Of a stretch of 64,000 bases of DNA, positions 33,142 through 40,831 are shown piece after piece. A program made the position numbers and the translations under genes. This DNA is from CAVQGZ01 sp942491665 (lineage in GTDB: Bacteria > Actinomycetota > Actinomycetes > Jiangellales > Jiangellaceae). The stretch's first letter is position 1, and each line of letters starts with the position of its first letter. The stretch spans positions 372,001 to 436,000 of the forward strand of contig CALOBR010000020.1 in assembly GCA_942491665.1 (NCBI GenBank), in the 5' to 3' direction. The notes below the pieces were generated by a model, which was given only the letters and a program-made list of their open reading frames with translations, searched no databases and was not told the origin of the DNA.

Positions 33142-33828
33142 ATGCGCGTCAAGAAGGCCATCGCCGGCGTCACCGCCGCGGCCGCCGCACTCGCCGGCGG
33201 CGTCGCCCTCGCCGCCCCCGCCCAGGCCGCGCCCAGCAGCCTGGCCGAGGTGCTCGGCGTCGACGTCGAGTCCGGTACCGGCGGCTTCGACCGCAACCGC
33301 TACGACTTCGACATCCTGCGCGAGGCGGCCGAAGCCGTCCTGAGCGCGAAGCCGGACTCGCCGGTCGGGCTGCTCGCCGACGGTACAGCGGCACTGACCG
33401 CATTCATCCCGAACGACCGGGCGTTCCAGGTGCTCGAGTGGAGCCTCACGGGTTCGTGGGAGCGCAAGGAGGCCAAGGTCTTCAACGGCATCGTGGCGGC
33501 TGCCGGAACTCTGGGCGACCCGATCGACGTCATCGAAGAGATCCTGCTGTACCACGTGCTTGGCGGCGCAGCCGTCGAGAGCTCAACCGTTCTGGGCCTG
33601 AAGGGCTCCCCCAAGGCCGACCGCACGTTCGAGATGGCCAACGGCGGCGACATCACGCTGCGCGTGTTCAGCAGCAACCCCCGGTTCCCGATCGTGTCCA
33701 TCAAGGACCAGGACCCCAACGCCGTCAACCCGTTCCTCGTTCGCTCGAAGCTCGACATCAAGGCTGGCGAGCAGATCGCGCACGGCATCTCGTTCGTGCT
33801 GCGCCCGCTCGACCTTCCGCGCGGCTGA
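33142..33828 (+). CDS. Secreted fasciclin-domain protein
   Basis: 228 residues. A Sec signal peptide (MRVKKAIAGV, hydrophobic Ala-rich core, cleavage after AQAA near residue 30) is followed by one FAS1/fasciclin-like domain: TAFIPNDRAFQVL (H1 motif) and LLYHVLGGAAVESSTVL with the conserved YH. FAS1 domains mediate adhesion; MPT70-like actinobacterial members are secreted. The usual H2 motif is partly altered. AGGAGGA is 6 nt before the ATG. It ends just before a strong hairpin. Confidence 0.88.
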   Translation: MRVKKAIAGVTAAAAALAGGVALAAPAQAAPSSLAEVLGVDVESGTGGFDRNRYDFDILREAAEAVLSAKPDSPVGLLADGTAALTAFIPNDRAFQVLEWSLTGSWERKEAKVFNGIVAAAGTLGDPIDVIEEILLYHVLGGAAVESSTVLGLKGSPKADRTFEMANGGDITLRVFSSNPRFPIVSIKDQDPNAVNPFLVRSKLDIKAGEQIAHGISFVLRPLDLPRG

Positions 33829-33844
33829 CCTCGAGTTCGCGCCA

Positions 33845-33880
33845 CTGAGGGGCTCGGAGCGTCGGCTCCGGGCCCCTCAG
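33845..33880. terminator. Bidirectional terminator hairpin between fasciclin and cutC genes
   Basis: CTGAGGGGCTCGGAGC pairs with GCTCCGGGCCCCTCAG across a 4-nt loop, with one G-T wobble, giving a 16-bp stem. It lies 17 nt after the fasciclin stop and 48 nt before the cutC stop on the other strand, so it can end both transcripts. There is no U-tract, as is usual in high-GC actinobacteria. Confidence 0.8.
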
Positions 33881-33927
33881 CACGTCCCCGGCCACGCGCG
33901 CGTTGTTCTGCGGCGCAGGGGCGGGGG

Positions 33928-34635
33928 CTATAGCGCGGCGCCGACCGCGTCGTCCACCAGGGACCGCCACGAGCGCACCAGGCCCGCGTCGACATAGGCC
34001 TTCGTCGACCGACCGGGACGTACTGACGATCCGACGTGGAACGCCCGCACGCCGGCGCGCGCCAGCCACGGCACGTCCTCGGCGCGCAGACCGCCGCCGG
34101 CGATCACGAGCGGAGCCAACGTCGGGTCGTCCGTCACCTCGCCGCACAGCTGGTCGACCCCGAACTCAGTCCCGCGGGCCGACCCGGCGGTGAGGACGGA
34201 GTCGAGTCCGGGCAGGTCGCGTAGCGAGATGTAGGCCTTGCGGCGGCTGAGCACGTGGTCGATGGCGCGGTGGAACGTCCAGGGGGCGCCGCCGAGCCCG
34301 CCCGCCAATGCCTCGGTGAGCGAGACGTCCACCTCGAGGTCGGGTGAGACGAAGCCGAAGCTGAACCCGTCCACTCCCTCGTTGGTGAGGGTCCGCGCAA
34401 GCCCGATCAGCCGGCTTAGCTCGCCGCCGGTGGACGAGTAGTCCTCGCGCAGCCGCAGCCTGACCCTGATGGGCAGCGTGCTGGCCTCGCGGAACGCGCG
34501 CACGGCGTCCAGGTCGGGGGTGAGACCGCCGTCCTCGGGCCGAATGAGCACCTCAAGTCGGTCGGCACCACCGTCGGTAGCCCCCTTGGCGTCACCGGGT
34601 GTGAGGGCAACGACCTGCAGCAACGGACGAGTCAC
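33928..34635 (-). CDS. cutC: Copper homeostasis protein CutC family
   Basis: 235 residues with a TIM-barrel fold. Family landmarks are GGADRLEVLIRPEDGGLTPDL (opening strand and loop), VDGFSFGFV, WTFHRAIDHVLS and GVRAFHVGSSVR. CutC was linked to copper tolerance in E. coli, but its real activity is unsettled. TAGCCT (34642-34647, minus strand) stands 6 nt before GTG 34635, so the mRNA is probably leaderless. The ~250 nt upstream hold short repeats and a nested palindrome. Confidence 0.9.
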   Translation of the reverse strand: MTRPLLQVVALTPGDAKGATDGGADRLEVLIRPEDGGLTPDLDAVRAFREASTLPIRVRLRLREDYSSTGGELSRLIGLARTLTNEGVDGFSFGFVSPDLEVDVSLTEALAGGLGGAPWTFHRAIDHVLSRRKAYISLRDLPGLDSVLTAGSARGTEFGVDQLCGEVTDDPTLAPLVIAGGGLRAEDVPWLARAGVRAFHVGSSVRPGRSTKAYVDAGLVRSWRSLVDDAVGAAL

Positions 34636-34727
34636 AACGACAGGCTACGGCCCGCGACCGTCCACCCCCGGCATGCCGAACCCCAACTCCTGCAGGGCGC
34701 CCGCTCCCATCCGGCGTCTGCGCGACA

Positions 34728-34766
34728 TGGGTTCGCGACCTGGGTTCGCGTCGTGGGTTCGCGTCG
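34728..34766. repeat. Three tandem 13-bp repeats
   Basis: The unit TGGGTTCGCGTCG is present three times head to tail at 34728-34740, 34741-34753 and 34754-34766; the first copy ends ACC rather than TCG. It lies in the non-coding space upstream of cutC. Function unknown; possible protein-binding array or slippage product. Confidence 0.75.
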
Positions 34767-34792
34767 TGGCGGCCACTTCGCGCGGAACCTTG

Positions 34793-34826
34793 GGGGTTTC
34801 CACGGCAGATCTGCCTTAGAAACCCC
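34793..34826. promoter_or_regulatory. Nested palindrome upstream of cutC
   Basis: Outer arms GGGGTTTC (34793-34800) and GAAACCCC (34819-34826) enclose the perfect palindrome GGCAGATCTGCC (34804-34815). It follows the stop of the 48-residue gene on the minus strand, so it could be its terminator, or an operator for cutC about 160 nt away. No family of site was recognised. Confidence 0.5.
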
Positions 34827-34882
34827 TCAACTTCCGCCGTCACGTGATCGTTTGGGGCGAGGGTTGGGGTCGGCTCGTGGGC

Positions 34883-35029
34883 TCACGCAGCGAGCGAGAC
34901 CTCGCTCGTCTCGTCGCCGCTGCGGACGATCTCCCAGCGCATCTCGGGACGGGTGCGTCCGCGAGCGTCGGTGACCAGCTCCCAGTGCGCCACCAAGGGG
35001 CTCTGCGTGGTCTGCGTCATGGCGGTCAT
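34883..35029 (-). CDS. Conserved-looking 48-residue protein behind a PHO-box-like promoter
   Basis: 48 residues: MTAMTQTTQSPLVAHWEL then VTDARGRTRPEMRWEIV and an acidic end. The start follows AAGGAGGTAGCC, one of the strongest ribosome sites in the window. The sequence is hydrophilic with two Trp-containing strands (HWELVTD, MRWEIV) suggesting a small beta hairpin. No family was recognised. Upstream direct repeats and a -10 box point to phosphate control. It is divergent in position from nothing; groEL lies upstream on the same strand, separated by a terminator. Confidence 0.72.
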   Translation of the reverse strand: MTAMTQTTQSPLVAHWELVTDARGRTRPEMRWEIVRSGDETSEVSLAA

Positions 35030-35078
35030 GGCTACCTCCTTGCCTGGCTTTCGCCCGGCACTCTCCCGGTACAACTCA

Positions 35079-35108
35079 AGTCTACCAAAGTATGAACAGA
35101 AGATGAAC
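35079..35108 (-). promoter_or_regulatory. Putative PHO box and promoter
   Basis: On the minus strand two 11-nt direct repeats, GTTCATCTTCT and GTTCATACTTT, occupy 35108-35098 and 35097-35087. This is the size and consensus (GTTCAnnnnnn twice) of actinobacterial PhoP binding sites. A TAGACT -10 hexamer follows at 35084-35079, so the repeats take the -35 position as in class II activation. It is 50-80 nt upstream of the 48-residue gene. Confidence 0.7.
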
Positions 35109-35149
35109 GCGAGTTGTTCTCTGAGTGACGACCGAGCCCGTGCCCCCAC

Positions 35150-35184
35150 GCACAAGGGCGGCCCCCGAAGGGACCGCCCTGTGC
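35150..35184. terminator. Terminator hairpin after groEL
   Basis: GCACAAGGGCGG pairs with CCGCCCTGTGC (one unpaired A), with a GC-rich loop between. It stands 33 nt downstream of the groEL stop on the minus strand and separates groEL from the PHO-box promoter. Confidence 0.75.
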
Positions 35185-35217
35185 GTACGGCCTACGGCCG
35201 CGAGGTAGTGCTGCGGA

Positions 35218-36846
35218 CTAGAAGTCCATGCCGCCCATGTCGGGAACGCCACCGCCGGCGGCAGCACCCTCCTTCTCGGGCTTGTCGGCGATGACCGCCT
35301 CGGTGGTGAGGAACAGGCCAGCGATCGACGCAGCGTTCTGCAGCGCCGAGCGCGTCACCTTGGCCGGGTCGATGATGCCCGCCTCGACCAGGTTCTTGTA
35401 GACACCGGTTGCGGCGTCCAGTCCCTCGCCCACGGGAAGGTGGCGCACCTTCTCGGCCACGACCCCACCCTCAAGACCGGCGTTGATCGCGATCTGCTTG
35501 AGCGGAGCGTCGAGCGCCACGCGGACGATGTTGGCACCAGTGGCCTCGTCACCCTCGAGCTCGAGCTTGTCGAACACGGCAGCACCGGCCTGCAGCAGCG
35601 CGACGCCACCACCGGGGACGATGCCCTCCTCGACGGCCGCCTTGGCGTTGCGCACGGCGTCCTCGATGCGGTGCTTGCGCTCCTTGAGCTCGACCTCGGT
35701 CGCCGCGCCCGCCTTGATGACGGCCACGCCACCGGCCAGCTTGGCCAGACGCTCCTGCAGCTTCTCGCGGTCGTAGTCGGAGTCGCTCTTCTCGATCTCG
35801 GCGCGGATCTGGTTGACCCGTCCCTGGATCTGCTCGGCGTCGCCGGAGCCCTCGACGATGGTCGTCTCGTCCTTGGTGACGACCACCTTGCGGGCGCGAC
35901 CCAGCAGCTCGAGCCCGGTGTTCTCGAGCTTGAGGCCGACCTCTTCGCTGATGACCTGGCCGCCGGTGAGGATGGCCATGTCCTGCAGCATCGCCTTGCG
36001 GCGGTCGCCGAAGCCGGGCGCCTTGACCGAGACCGACTTGAACGTGCCGCGGATCTTGTTGACCACCAGGGTCGCCAGGGCCTCGCCCTCGACGTCCTCG
36101 GCGATGATCGCCAGCGGCTTGCCCGACTGCATGACCTTCTCCAGCAGCGGCAGCAGGTCCTTGACGTTACCGATCTTGGAGTTGACCAGGAGGATGTAGG
36201 GGTCCTCCAGCTCGGCCTCCATACGCTCGGGGTCGGTCACGAAGTAGGGCGAGATGTAGCCCTTGTCGAAGCGCATGCCCTCGGTGAGCTCGAGCTCGAG
36301 GCCGAAGGTGTTGCTCTCCTCGACGGTGATGACGCCTTCTTTGCCGACCTTGTCCATGGCCTCGGCGATCATCTCGCCGATCTGGGAGTCGGCAGCCGAG
36401 ATCGAGGCGGTAGCAGCGATCTGCTCCTTGGTCTCGACCTCCTGGGCGATCTCCAGCAGCTGGTTGCTGACCGCCTCGGTGGCAGCCTCGATGCCCTTCT
36501 TCAGCGACATCGGGTTGGCGCCGGCGGCGACGTTGCGCAGGCCCTCGCGCACGAGCGCCTGGGCCAGCACCGTGGCGGTGGTGGTTCCGTCACCGGCGAC
36601 GTCGTCGGTCTTCTTGGCAACTTCCTTGACGAGCTCGGCCCCGATCTTCTCCCAGGGGTCCTCGAGCTCGATCTCCTTGGCGATGGAGACACCGTCGTTG
36701 GTGATGGTGGGAGCGCCCCACTTCTTCTCCAGCACAACGTTGCGGCCCTTGGGGCCGAGGGTCACCTTGACGGCGTCGGCGAGGACGTTCATCCCCCGCT
36801 CGAGGCCGCGACGGGCTTCCTCGTCGAACGCAATGATCTTGGCCAT
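35218..36846 (-). CDS. groEL: 60 kDa chaperonin GroEL
   Basis: 542 residues. MAKIIAFDEEARRGLERGMN, the ATP loop LGPKGRNVVLEKKWGAP, GDGTTTATVLAQAL and the C-terminal tail GGVPDMGGMDF identify group I chaperonin. The GGMDF tail, not a His-rich one, and the lack of a neighbouring groES mark the actinobacterial housekeeping copy (GroEL2 type). It folds proteins in the cytoplasm with GroES encoded elsewhere. The start is ATG 36846, where homology begins. Upstream CIRCE arms show HrcA control. Confidence 0.98.
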   Translation of the reverse strand: MAKIIAFDEEARRGLERGMNVLADAVKVTLGPKGRNVVLEKKWGAPTITNDGVSIAKEIELEDPWEKIGAELVKEVAKKTDDVAGDGTTTATVLAQALVREGLRNVAAGANPMSLKKGIEAATEAVSNQLLEIAQEVETKEQIAATASISAADSQIGEMIAEAMDKVGKEGVITVEESNTFGLELELTEGMRFDKGYISPYFVTDPERMEAELEDPYILLVNSKIGNVKDLLPLLEKVMQSGKPLAIIAEDVEGEALATLVVNKIRGTFKSVSVKAPGFGDRRKAMLQDMAILTGGQVISEEVGLKLENTGLELLGRARKVVVTKDETTIVEGSGDAEQIQGRVNQIRAEIEKSDSDYDREKLQERLAKLAGGVAVIKAGAATEVELKERKHRIEDAVRNAKAAVEEGIVPGGGVALLQAGAAVFDKLELEGDEATGANIVRVALDAPLKQIAINAGLEGGVVAEKVRHLPVGEGLDAATGVYKNLVEAGIIDPAKVTRSALQNAASIAGLFLTTEAVIADKPEKEGAAAGGGVPDMGGMDF

Positions 36847-36967
36847 GTTCTGGCTGGTTCCTTCCGGTTCGCCGGACTGTGTGGTCGGTGCGATGCCCGC
36901 GACGGACGGCCTGCCCACGCCGGCTCCTGTCGCCGGGTGCAGCCAGACCTCATCGTCCGACCAGTGT

Positions 36968-37011
36968 TTGTCACTCTCACTGCGAGAGTGCTAACCCAAT
37001 GATTAGCACTC
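36968..37011. promoter_or_regulatory. CIRCE element(s) of groEL sharing a middle arm
   Basis: TTGTCACTC-N9-GAGTGCTAA at 36968-36994 is a CIRCE (HrcA operator) with one degenerate arm. The same GAGTGCTAA arm (36986-36994) also pairs across 8 nt with a perfect TTAGCACTC at 37003-37011. So three half-sites make two overlapping dyads about 120-165 nt upstream of the groEL ATG, overlapping the promoter region. The leader to groEL is therefore over 100 nt; no other element was seen in it. Confidence 0.85.
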
Positions 37012-37070
37012 TGGTGGGTCGAGTGCAAGCCCAGTCGCGACCACTTTCGCGCCGAGCCGGACGCTCGGTG

Positions 37071-37316
37071 TCAGGCAGCCTTCGCCGCCAGGTAGGCGAC
37101 CAGGCCGTCGAGAGTCTCGATGGAGGAGTAGTCGTCCTCGGGCACGTCCACGCCGGTTGCCTGCTTCAGGCCCTCGACGAGGCTGAGGAAGTCCATGGAG
37201 TCGAGGTCGACCTCCTCGCGAAAGTCGACGTCGCCCGGCACGTCGGCCAGGTCGATCTCCGGTGCGATGCGCCCCAGCACGGCTTGGACGTGAGAGCGGG
37301 CAACGTCTGTGTTCAC
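37071..37316 (-). CDS. Acyl carrier protein
   Basis: 81 residues. The phosphopantetheine Ser is in DLDSMDFLSLVEGLK (about residue 40), preceded by helix 1 (VARSHVQAVLGRIAPEID) and followed by GVDVPEDDYSSIETLDGLVAYL. GTG 37316 overlaps the E2 stop by 4 nt (GTGA), so it is the last gene of the acyl-CoA synthetase/2-oxoacid dehydrogenase operon. A dedicated carrier here is unusual: it suggests that acyl groups made by the complex are passed to ACP, perhaps to prime fatty acid or polyketide synthesis. That is inference. Confidence 0.9.
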   Translation of the reverse strand: MNTDVARSHVQAVLGRIAPEIDLADVPGDVDFREEVDLDSMDFLSLVEGLKQATGVDVPEDDYSSIETLDGLVAYLAAKAA

Positions 37317-37994
37317 AGCTCCTCCGGTCGTTGCAGCAGGTTCGCCACGGCAGCGAGGTAGAGCCCGCCACGGTGGCCGTCGCTGACCCGGTGGTCGGCG
37401 GCGAGGGTGGCCGTCAGGACGGGTCGGACGGTGAGCATCCCGTCCACCGCCCACGGTCGTTGGACGATCGTGCCGAACCCGACCAGCGCCACCTGAGGTG
37501 GGTAGATCACCCCGTGGACGACCTCCACCCCCTGCTCGCCGAGGTTGGTGACCGTGATCGTCGGGTCGCTCATCTCCGAGCCGCGCAGCCGTCCAGCCCG
37601 CGTGCGAGCGACGAGGTCTTTGAGGGCGGCCATGAGCTCGGGCAGAGCGAGCGTGTCGGCGTCGTGGATGGCCGGCGCCACCAGTCCGCCGCCGCGCAGC
37701 GAGATCGCCACACCTAGGTGCACCGCCTCGCTGCGCGCGAAGCCGTCCTCGGTGAAGAAGCCGTTGACCTCCGGCACCTTGCGCACGGCCAGCGCTGCGG
37801 CCTTGAGCAGCAGGACGGCCGGCAGCAGGCGTTCGGAGACGGGACGGTCGGTGTTGTAGCGGCGGACGAAGTCGTCGCACGCCCCGAAGTCGACCGTCGT
37901 GCGCAGGTAGTAGTGCGGGATCTCCTTCTTCGACCGCGCCATGAGGTTGGCGATGGTGGCGCGCATGGCCGCGGCGCGCTGCTTCGCTGCGGCC

Positions 37995-38048
37995 GCACCA
38001 CCCTCCGCGATCGTGGCGCCCCGGCACCACCCTCCGCGATCGTGGCGC
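37995..38048. repeat. 29-bp offset direct duplication in the E2 gene
   Basis: The 25-bp word starting GCACCACCCTCCGCGATCG occurs exactly twice, at 37995-38019 and 38024-38048, separated by CCCG. The second copy overlaps the left arm of palindromic element C, so replication slippage at the hairpin is a likely cause. 29 is not a multiple of three, which breaks the E2 frame. Confidence 0.95.
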
Positions 38049-38094
38049 TACGGCCGGATGTGGACCCACGTTGCGGCTCATCCGCCAAGATCGC
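38036..38094. repeat. Dispersed palindromic element, copy C (59 bp), inside the E2 linker
   Basis: Left arm GCGATCGTGGCGC and right arm CGCCAAGATCGC match with one mismatch. Between them TGCGGCTC and after them CGG agree with copy A at 10682-10739. It is read through in E2 as AILADEPQRGSTSGRSATIAEG, in the flexible linker between the second binding domain and the catalytic domain, where extra residues are tolerated. Confidence 0.7.
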
Positions 38095-38723
38095 CGGTTC
38101 GGGGGCTCGCGGCGTGGCCTCGGCGGCGCCTTGGACGTCGGAGACCGTGACGGCCCCGCCAGGCCCAGTGCCGGTGACGCCGGCGAGGTCGACGCCCAGC
38201 TCCACTGCGGTGCGTCTGGCCAGCGGGGACGCGACCACCCTGCCGGTCGCGGCGGCCTTGGCCGGCGGGGACGCGTCCACCGTGCCGGTCGCTGCACCGA
38301 GCGCCGCGGCGGCGGCCTCGACGTCGGACCGCGTGATCACCCCGTCCGGACCGGAGCCCGTCAGCGCGCGCAGCTGAAGTCCGCGCTCGTGCGCCAGGTG
38401 CCGGACGATCGGGCTCGCGACCGGCGGTTCGCCAGCCCCAACCGGCTCGTCCGCGGGCGAAGCGGCCCGCGCAGCGGACATGCCGGCGGCGTCCTGCCCC
38501 AGCAGGGCCAGCGGCGTCCCGACGGGGACCGTCGTGCCCGGCTCGACCAGGATCTGCTCGACCACTCCCTCGACGAACACCTCGACCTCGATCGCCGACT
38601 TCGTGGTGTCGACCACGGCCACGATGTCGCCACGCTTCACGATGTCACCGACCTTCACCAGCCACTCCACGACCGTGCCCTCGTCCATGTCGGCCCCGAG
38701 GCTCGGCATCACGAACTGCGCCA

Positions 38724-39773
38724 TCAGGAACCCACCACGCTCGCCCGCGCGGCTTCCACGACGCGTTCCACGGTGGGTACGGCCGCCAGCTCGAGGTGTC
38801 GGGCGTAGGGCATCGGCACCTCCATCGAGCAGACCCGTGCCACCGGCGCATCCAGGTCGTAGAAGGCCTCCTCGGCGATCTGCGCCAGGATCTCGCCGGC
38901 GATCGACAGCGTGCGCCAGTTCTCGTCGACCACGACCGCGCGGTGCGTGCGCCGTACCGAGTCGAGGAACACGGCCGAGTCCAGCGGACGCAGCACCCGC
39001 AGGTCGATCACCTCGGCCGACACCCCGTCGGCGTCCAGCGCCTCGGCTGCGGCCAGCGTGGTGGGCAACGACCCGCCGTAGGTGATGAGGGTGACGTCCG
39101 AGCCGGGACGCCGCACGACGGCCGACGTGATGTCCACCGGGTCGGCGGCGTCAAGAGGCAGCTCGTCGGCGACGTTGTAGAGCGAGCCGTGCTCGAAGAT
39201 GATCACAGGGTCGGGGTCGGCCAGCGCCGGCGCCAGCATCCCGCGGGCGTCGCGCACCGTCGCCGGTGCCAGCACCCGCAGCCCCGGGATGTGGGCGTAG
39301 TAGTTCTCCAGCGAGTGCGAGTGCTGAGCGGCGAGCTGGCGTCCGGCCCCCGTCGTCATCCGGATCACCAGCGGCACGTTGAACTGCCCGCCGGACATGT
39401 GCAGCAGCGTCGCCGCCGTGTTCAGGATCTGGTCGAGGGCAAGCAGCGAGAAGTTGACCGTCATGATCTCGACGATCGGACGCATGCCGCCGAGCGCCGC
39501 CCCGATGCCGGCGCCCACGAAGGCGGCTTCCGACAGGGGTGTGTCCCGCACGCGGTCGGGCCCGAAGTCCTCCAGCAGCCCTAGGCTCACCCCGAAGCAG
39601 CCGCCGTAGGCGCCCACGTCCTCCCCCATCAAGAACACCCGCTCGTCGTCGGCCATCGCCTCGCGCATGGCCTCGCGCATGGCCTCGCGGTAGGTCACCG
39701 ACAGCGTCGTCGGCGAGTCACCGACACCCTTCGCGTGCTCGGCCCGTCCGGCCTCGGTCGTCGTGGCGGTCAT
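38724..39773 (-). CDS. pdhB: 2-oxoacid dehydrogenase E1 component, beta subunit
   Basis: 349 residues. DDERVFLMGEDVGAYGGCFG, RVRDTPLSEAAFVGAGIGAA and QLAAQHSHSLENYYAHIPGL are E1 beta landmarks (thiamine diphosphate-binding half site, Glu in GEDVG; His in HSHS). With E1 alpha it decarboxylates pyruvate or a related 2-oxoacid. Near residues 29-40 the codons for MREA are repeated three times as 12-bp units. It overlaps E1 alpha by 4 nt and E2 by 1 nt. Confidence 0.93.
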   Translation of the reverse strand: MTATTTEAGRAEHAKGVGDSPTTLSVTYREAMREAMREAMADDERVFLMGEDVGAYGGCFGVSLGLLEDFGPDRVRDTPLSEAAFVGAGIGAALGGMRPIVEIMTVNFSLLALDQILNTAATLLHMSGGQFNVPLVIRMTTGAGRQLAAQHSHSLENYYAHIPGLRVLAPATVRDARGMLAPALADPDPVIIFEHGSLYNVADELPLDAADPVDITSAVVRRPGSDVTLITYGGSLPTTLAAAEALDADGVSAEVIDLRVLRPLDSAVFLDSVRRTHRAVVVDENWRTLSIAGEILAQIAEEAFYDLDAPVARVCSMEVPMPYARHLELAAVPTVERVVEAARASVVGS

Positions 39774-40831
39774 GACGCGCCTCCTGTCTCGCTGGTGACG
39801 AATCTGCTCAGCTCAGACAACGGCTCGTCCGTCCCCGCCTCGGCGAAGGCGACCGCCGTGTCGATCTCGGCCGAGACCTCCTTCTCCATCTGGACGATGG
39901 CCTCGTCGTCGAGCATCCCTGCGTCTCGCAGCCGTGCGGAGAAGGTGTCGATCGGGTCCCGGCTGCGCCACGACGTCACCTCGTCGCGACTGCGGTACCG
40001 CTCGGCGTCGTACATCGAGTGAGCCCTGAACCGGTAGGTGCGCAGCTCCAGGAAGACCGGCCCACCCCCGTCGCGGATCAGGGTCACGGCCCGTCGAGCC
40101 GCCTCGTCCACGGCGGTGACGTCCATGCCGTCCACCGTCCAGGCCGGTACCTCGTACGAGGCGGCCTTGACCGCGAGGTTCGTCTCCGACTCCGAGCGGC
40201 TCAGGGCCGTGCCCATGGCGTAGCGGTTGTTCTCGCAGCAGAAGAGCACCGGCAGCTTCCACAGCGCCGCCAGGTTCATCGACTCGTGGAACTCCCCCTC
40301 GGCCATCGCGCCTTCGCCGAAGAAGCACGCAGTCACGGCCGGGCGTCCCTGCATCGCGTCGGCCAGCGCCAGGCCCACGGCGAGCGGCAGCCCGCCACCC
40401 ACGATGGCGTTGCCGCCGTAGAGCCGGGTGTCGGCGTCGAAGAGGTGCATCGACCCGCCTCGCCCGCGTGAGCAGCCTTCGACCTTGGCGAACATCTCGG
40501 CCATGATCGAGTTCATGCTGAGCCCGCGGGCCAGCGCGTGCCCGTGCTCGCGGTACGTCGCGACCACCGCGTCCTGCGGCTGCAGCTGGCGCACGACGCC
40601 GGTCGCGACCGCCTCCTCACCGATGTAGAGGTGCAGGAAGCCGCGGATCTTGGTGGCGCTGTACAGCTCGACGCAGCGCTCTTCGAAGCGCCGGATGCGC
40701 AGCATCTTCCGGAACATGTCCAGCGCCGCCTCCTGCTCGGGCAACGCGTGCCCGGGACCGGCCGGGACGTTCGCCGCCGCACCGGGCGCCATCAGGCTGG
40801 TGTCAGGCCCGGTCGCGGTCTCGGCGCTCAT
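39770..40831 (-). CDS. pdhA: 2-oxoacid dehydrogenase E1 component, alpha subunit
   Basis: 353 residues. RIRRFEERCVELYSATKIRGFLHLYIGEEAVATG is split among substrate-binding residues; GRGGSMHLFD follows, and the thiamine motif starts GEGAMAEGEFHESMNLAALWKLPVLFCCENNRYAMGT (GDG-type replaced by GEG, ending NN). The phosphorylation-loop region RFRAHSMYDAERYR is conserved. Homology is closest to acetoin/pyruvate type E1 alpha; substrate uncertain. It overlaps the acyl-CoA synthetase stop by 4 nt. Confidence 0.92.
   Translation of the reverse strand: MSAETATGPDTSLMAPGAAANVPAGPGHALPEQEAALDMFRKMLRIRRFEERCVELYSATKIRGFLHLYIGEEAVATGVVRQLQPQDAVVATYREHGHALARGLSMNSIMAEMFAKVEGCSRGRGGSMHLFDADTRLYGGNAIVGGGLPLAVGLALADAMQGRPAVTACFFGEGAMAEGEFHESMNLAALWKLPVLFCCENNRYAMGTALSRSESETNLAVKAASYEVPAWTVDGMDVTAVDEAARRAVTLIRDGGGPVFLELRTYRFRAHSMYDAERYRSRDEVTSWRSRDPIDTFSARLRDAGMLDDEAIVQMEKEVSAEIDTAVAFAEAGTDEPLSELSRFVTSETGGAS

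Larger units (their letters stand above)
37313..38724 (-). pseudogene. 2-oxoacid dehydrogenase E2 (dihydrolipoyl acyltransferase), reading frame broken by a 29-bp duplication
   Basis: Frame 1 from ATG 38724 encodes a lipoyl domain (lysine in DTTKSAIEVEVF, about residue 43) and two peripheral subunit-binding domains (SPIVRHLAHERGLQL...GVITRSDVEA and SPLARRTAVELGVDL...AVTVSDVQGA). The catalytic domain (HYYLRTTVD, TNLGEQGVEVVHG, ADHRVSDGHRGGLYL) is in another frame. The frame changes where a 25-bp sequence is repeated after a 4-bp spacer (29-bp offset). Deleting 29 bp restores one 460-residue protein reading ATIAEGGAAAAKQRAAAMRATIANL. It may be a dead gene, a slippage switch, or an assembly error. 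Start and stop overlap its neighbours, so the operon layout is intact. Confidence 0.88.

Noticed and set aside
34728..34766. CRISPR array
   Set aside because: The repeats are only 13 bp and are directly adjacent with no spacers; no cas gene is in the window.
35440..37002. 520-residue open frame antisense to groEL
   Set aside because: Leu/Asp/Gly-rich shadow of a highly biased gene; GroEL on the other strand is certain.
37714..38297. Frame-1 and frame-3 extensions past the E2 duplication as real protein
   Set aside because: Beyond 38020 these frames become Arg/Pro/Ser-rich shadow sequence, while the conserved acyltransferase domain is in the other frame.
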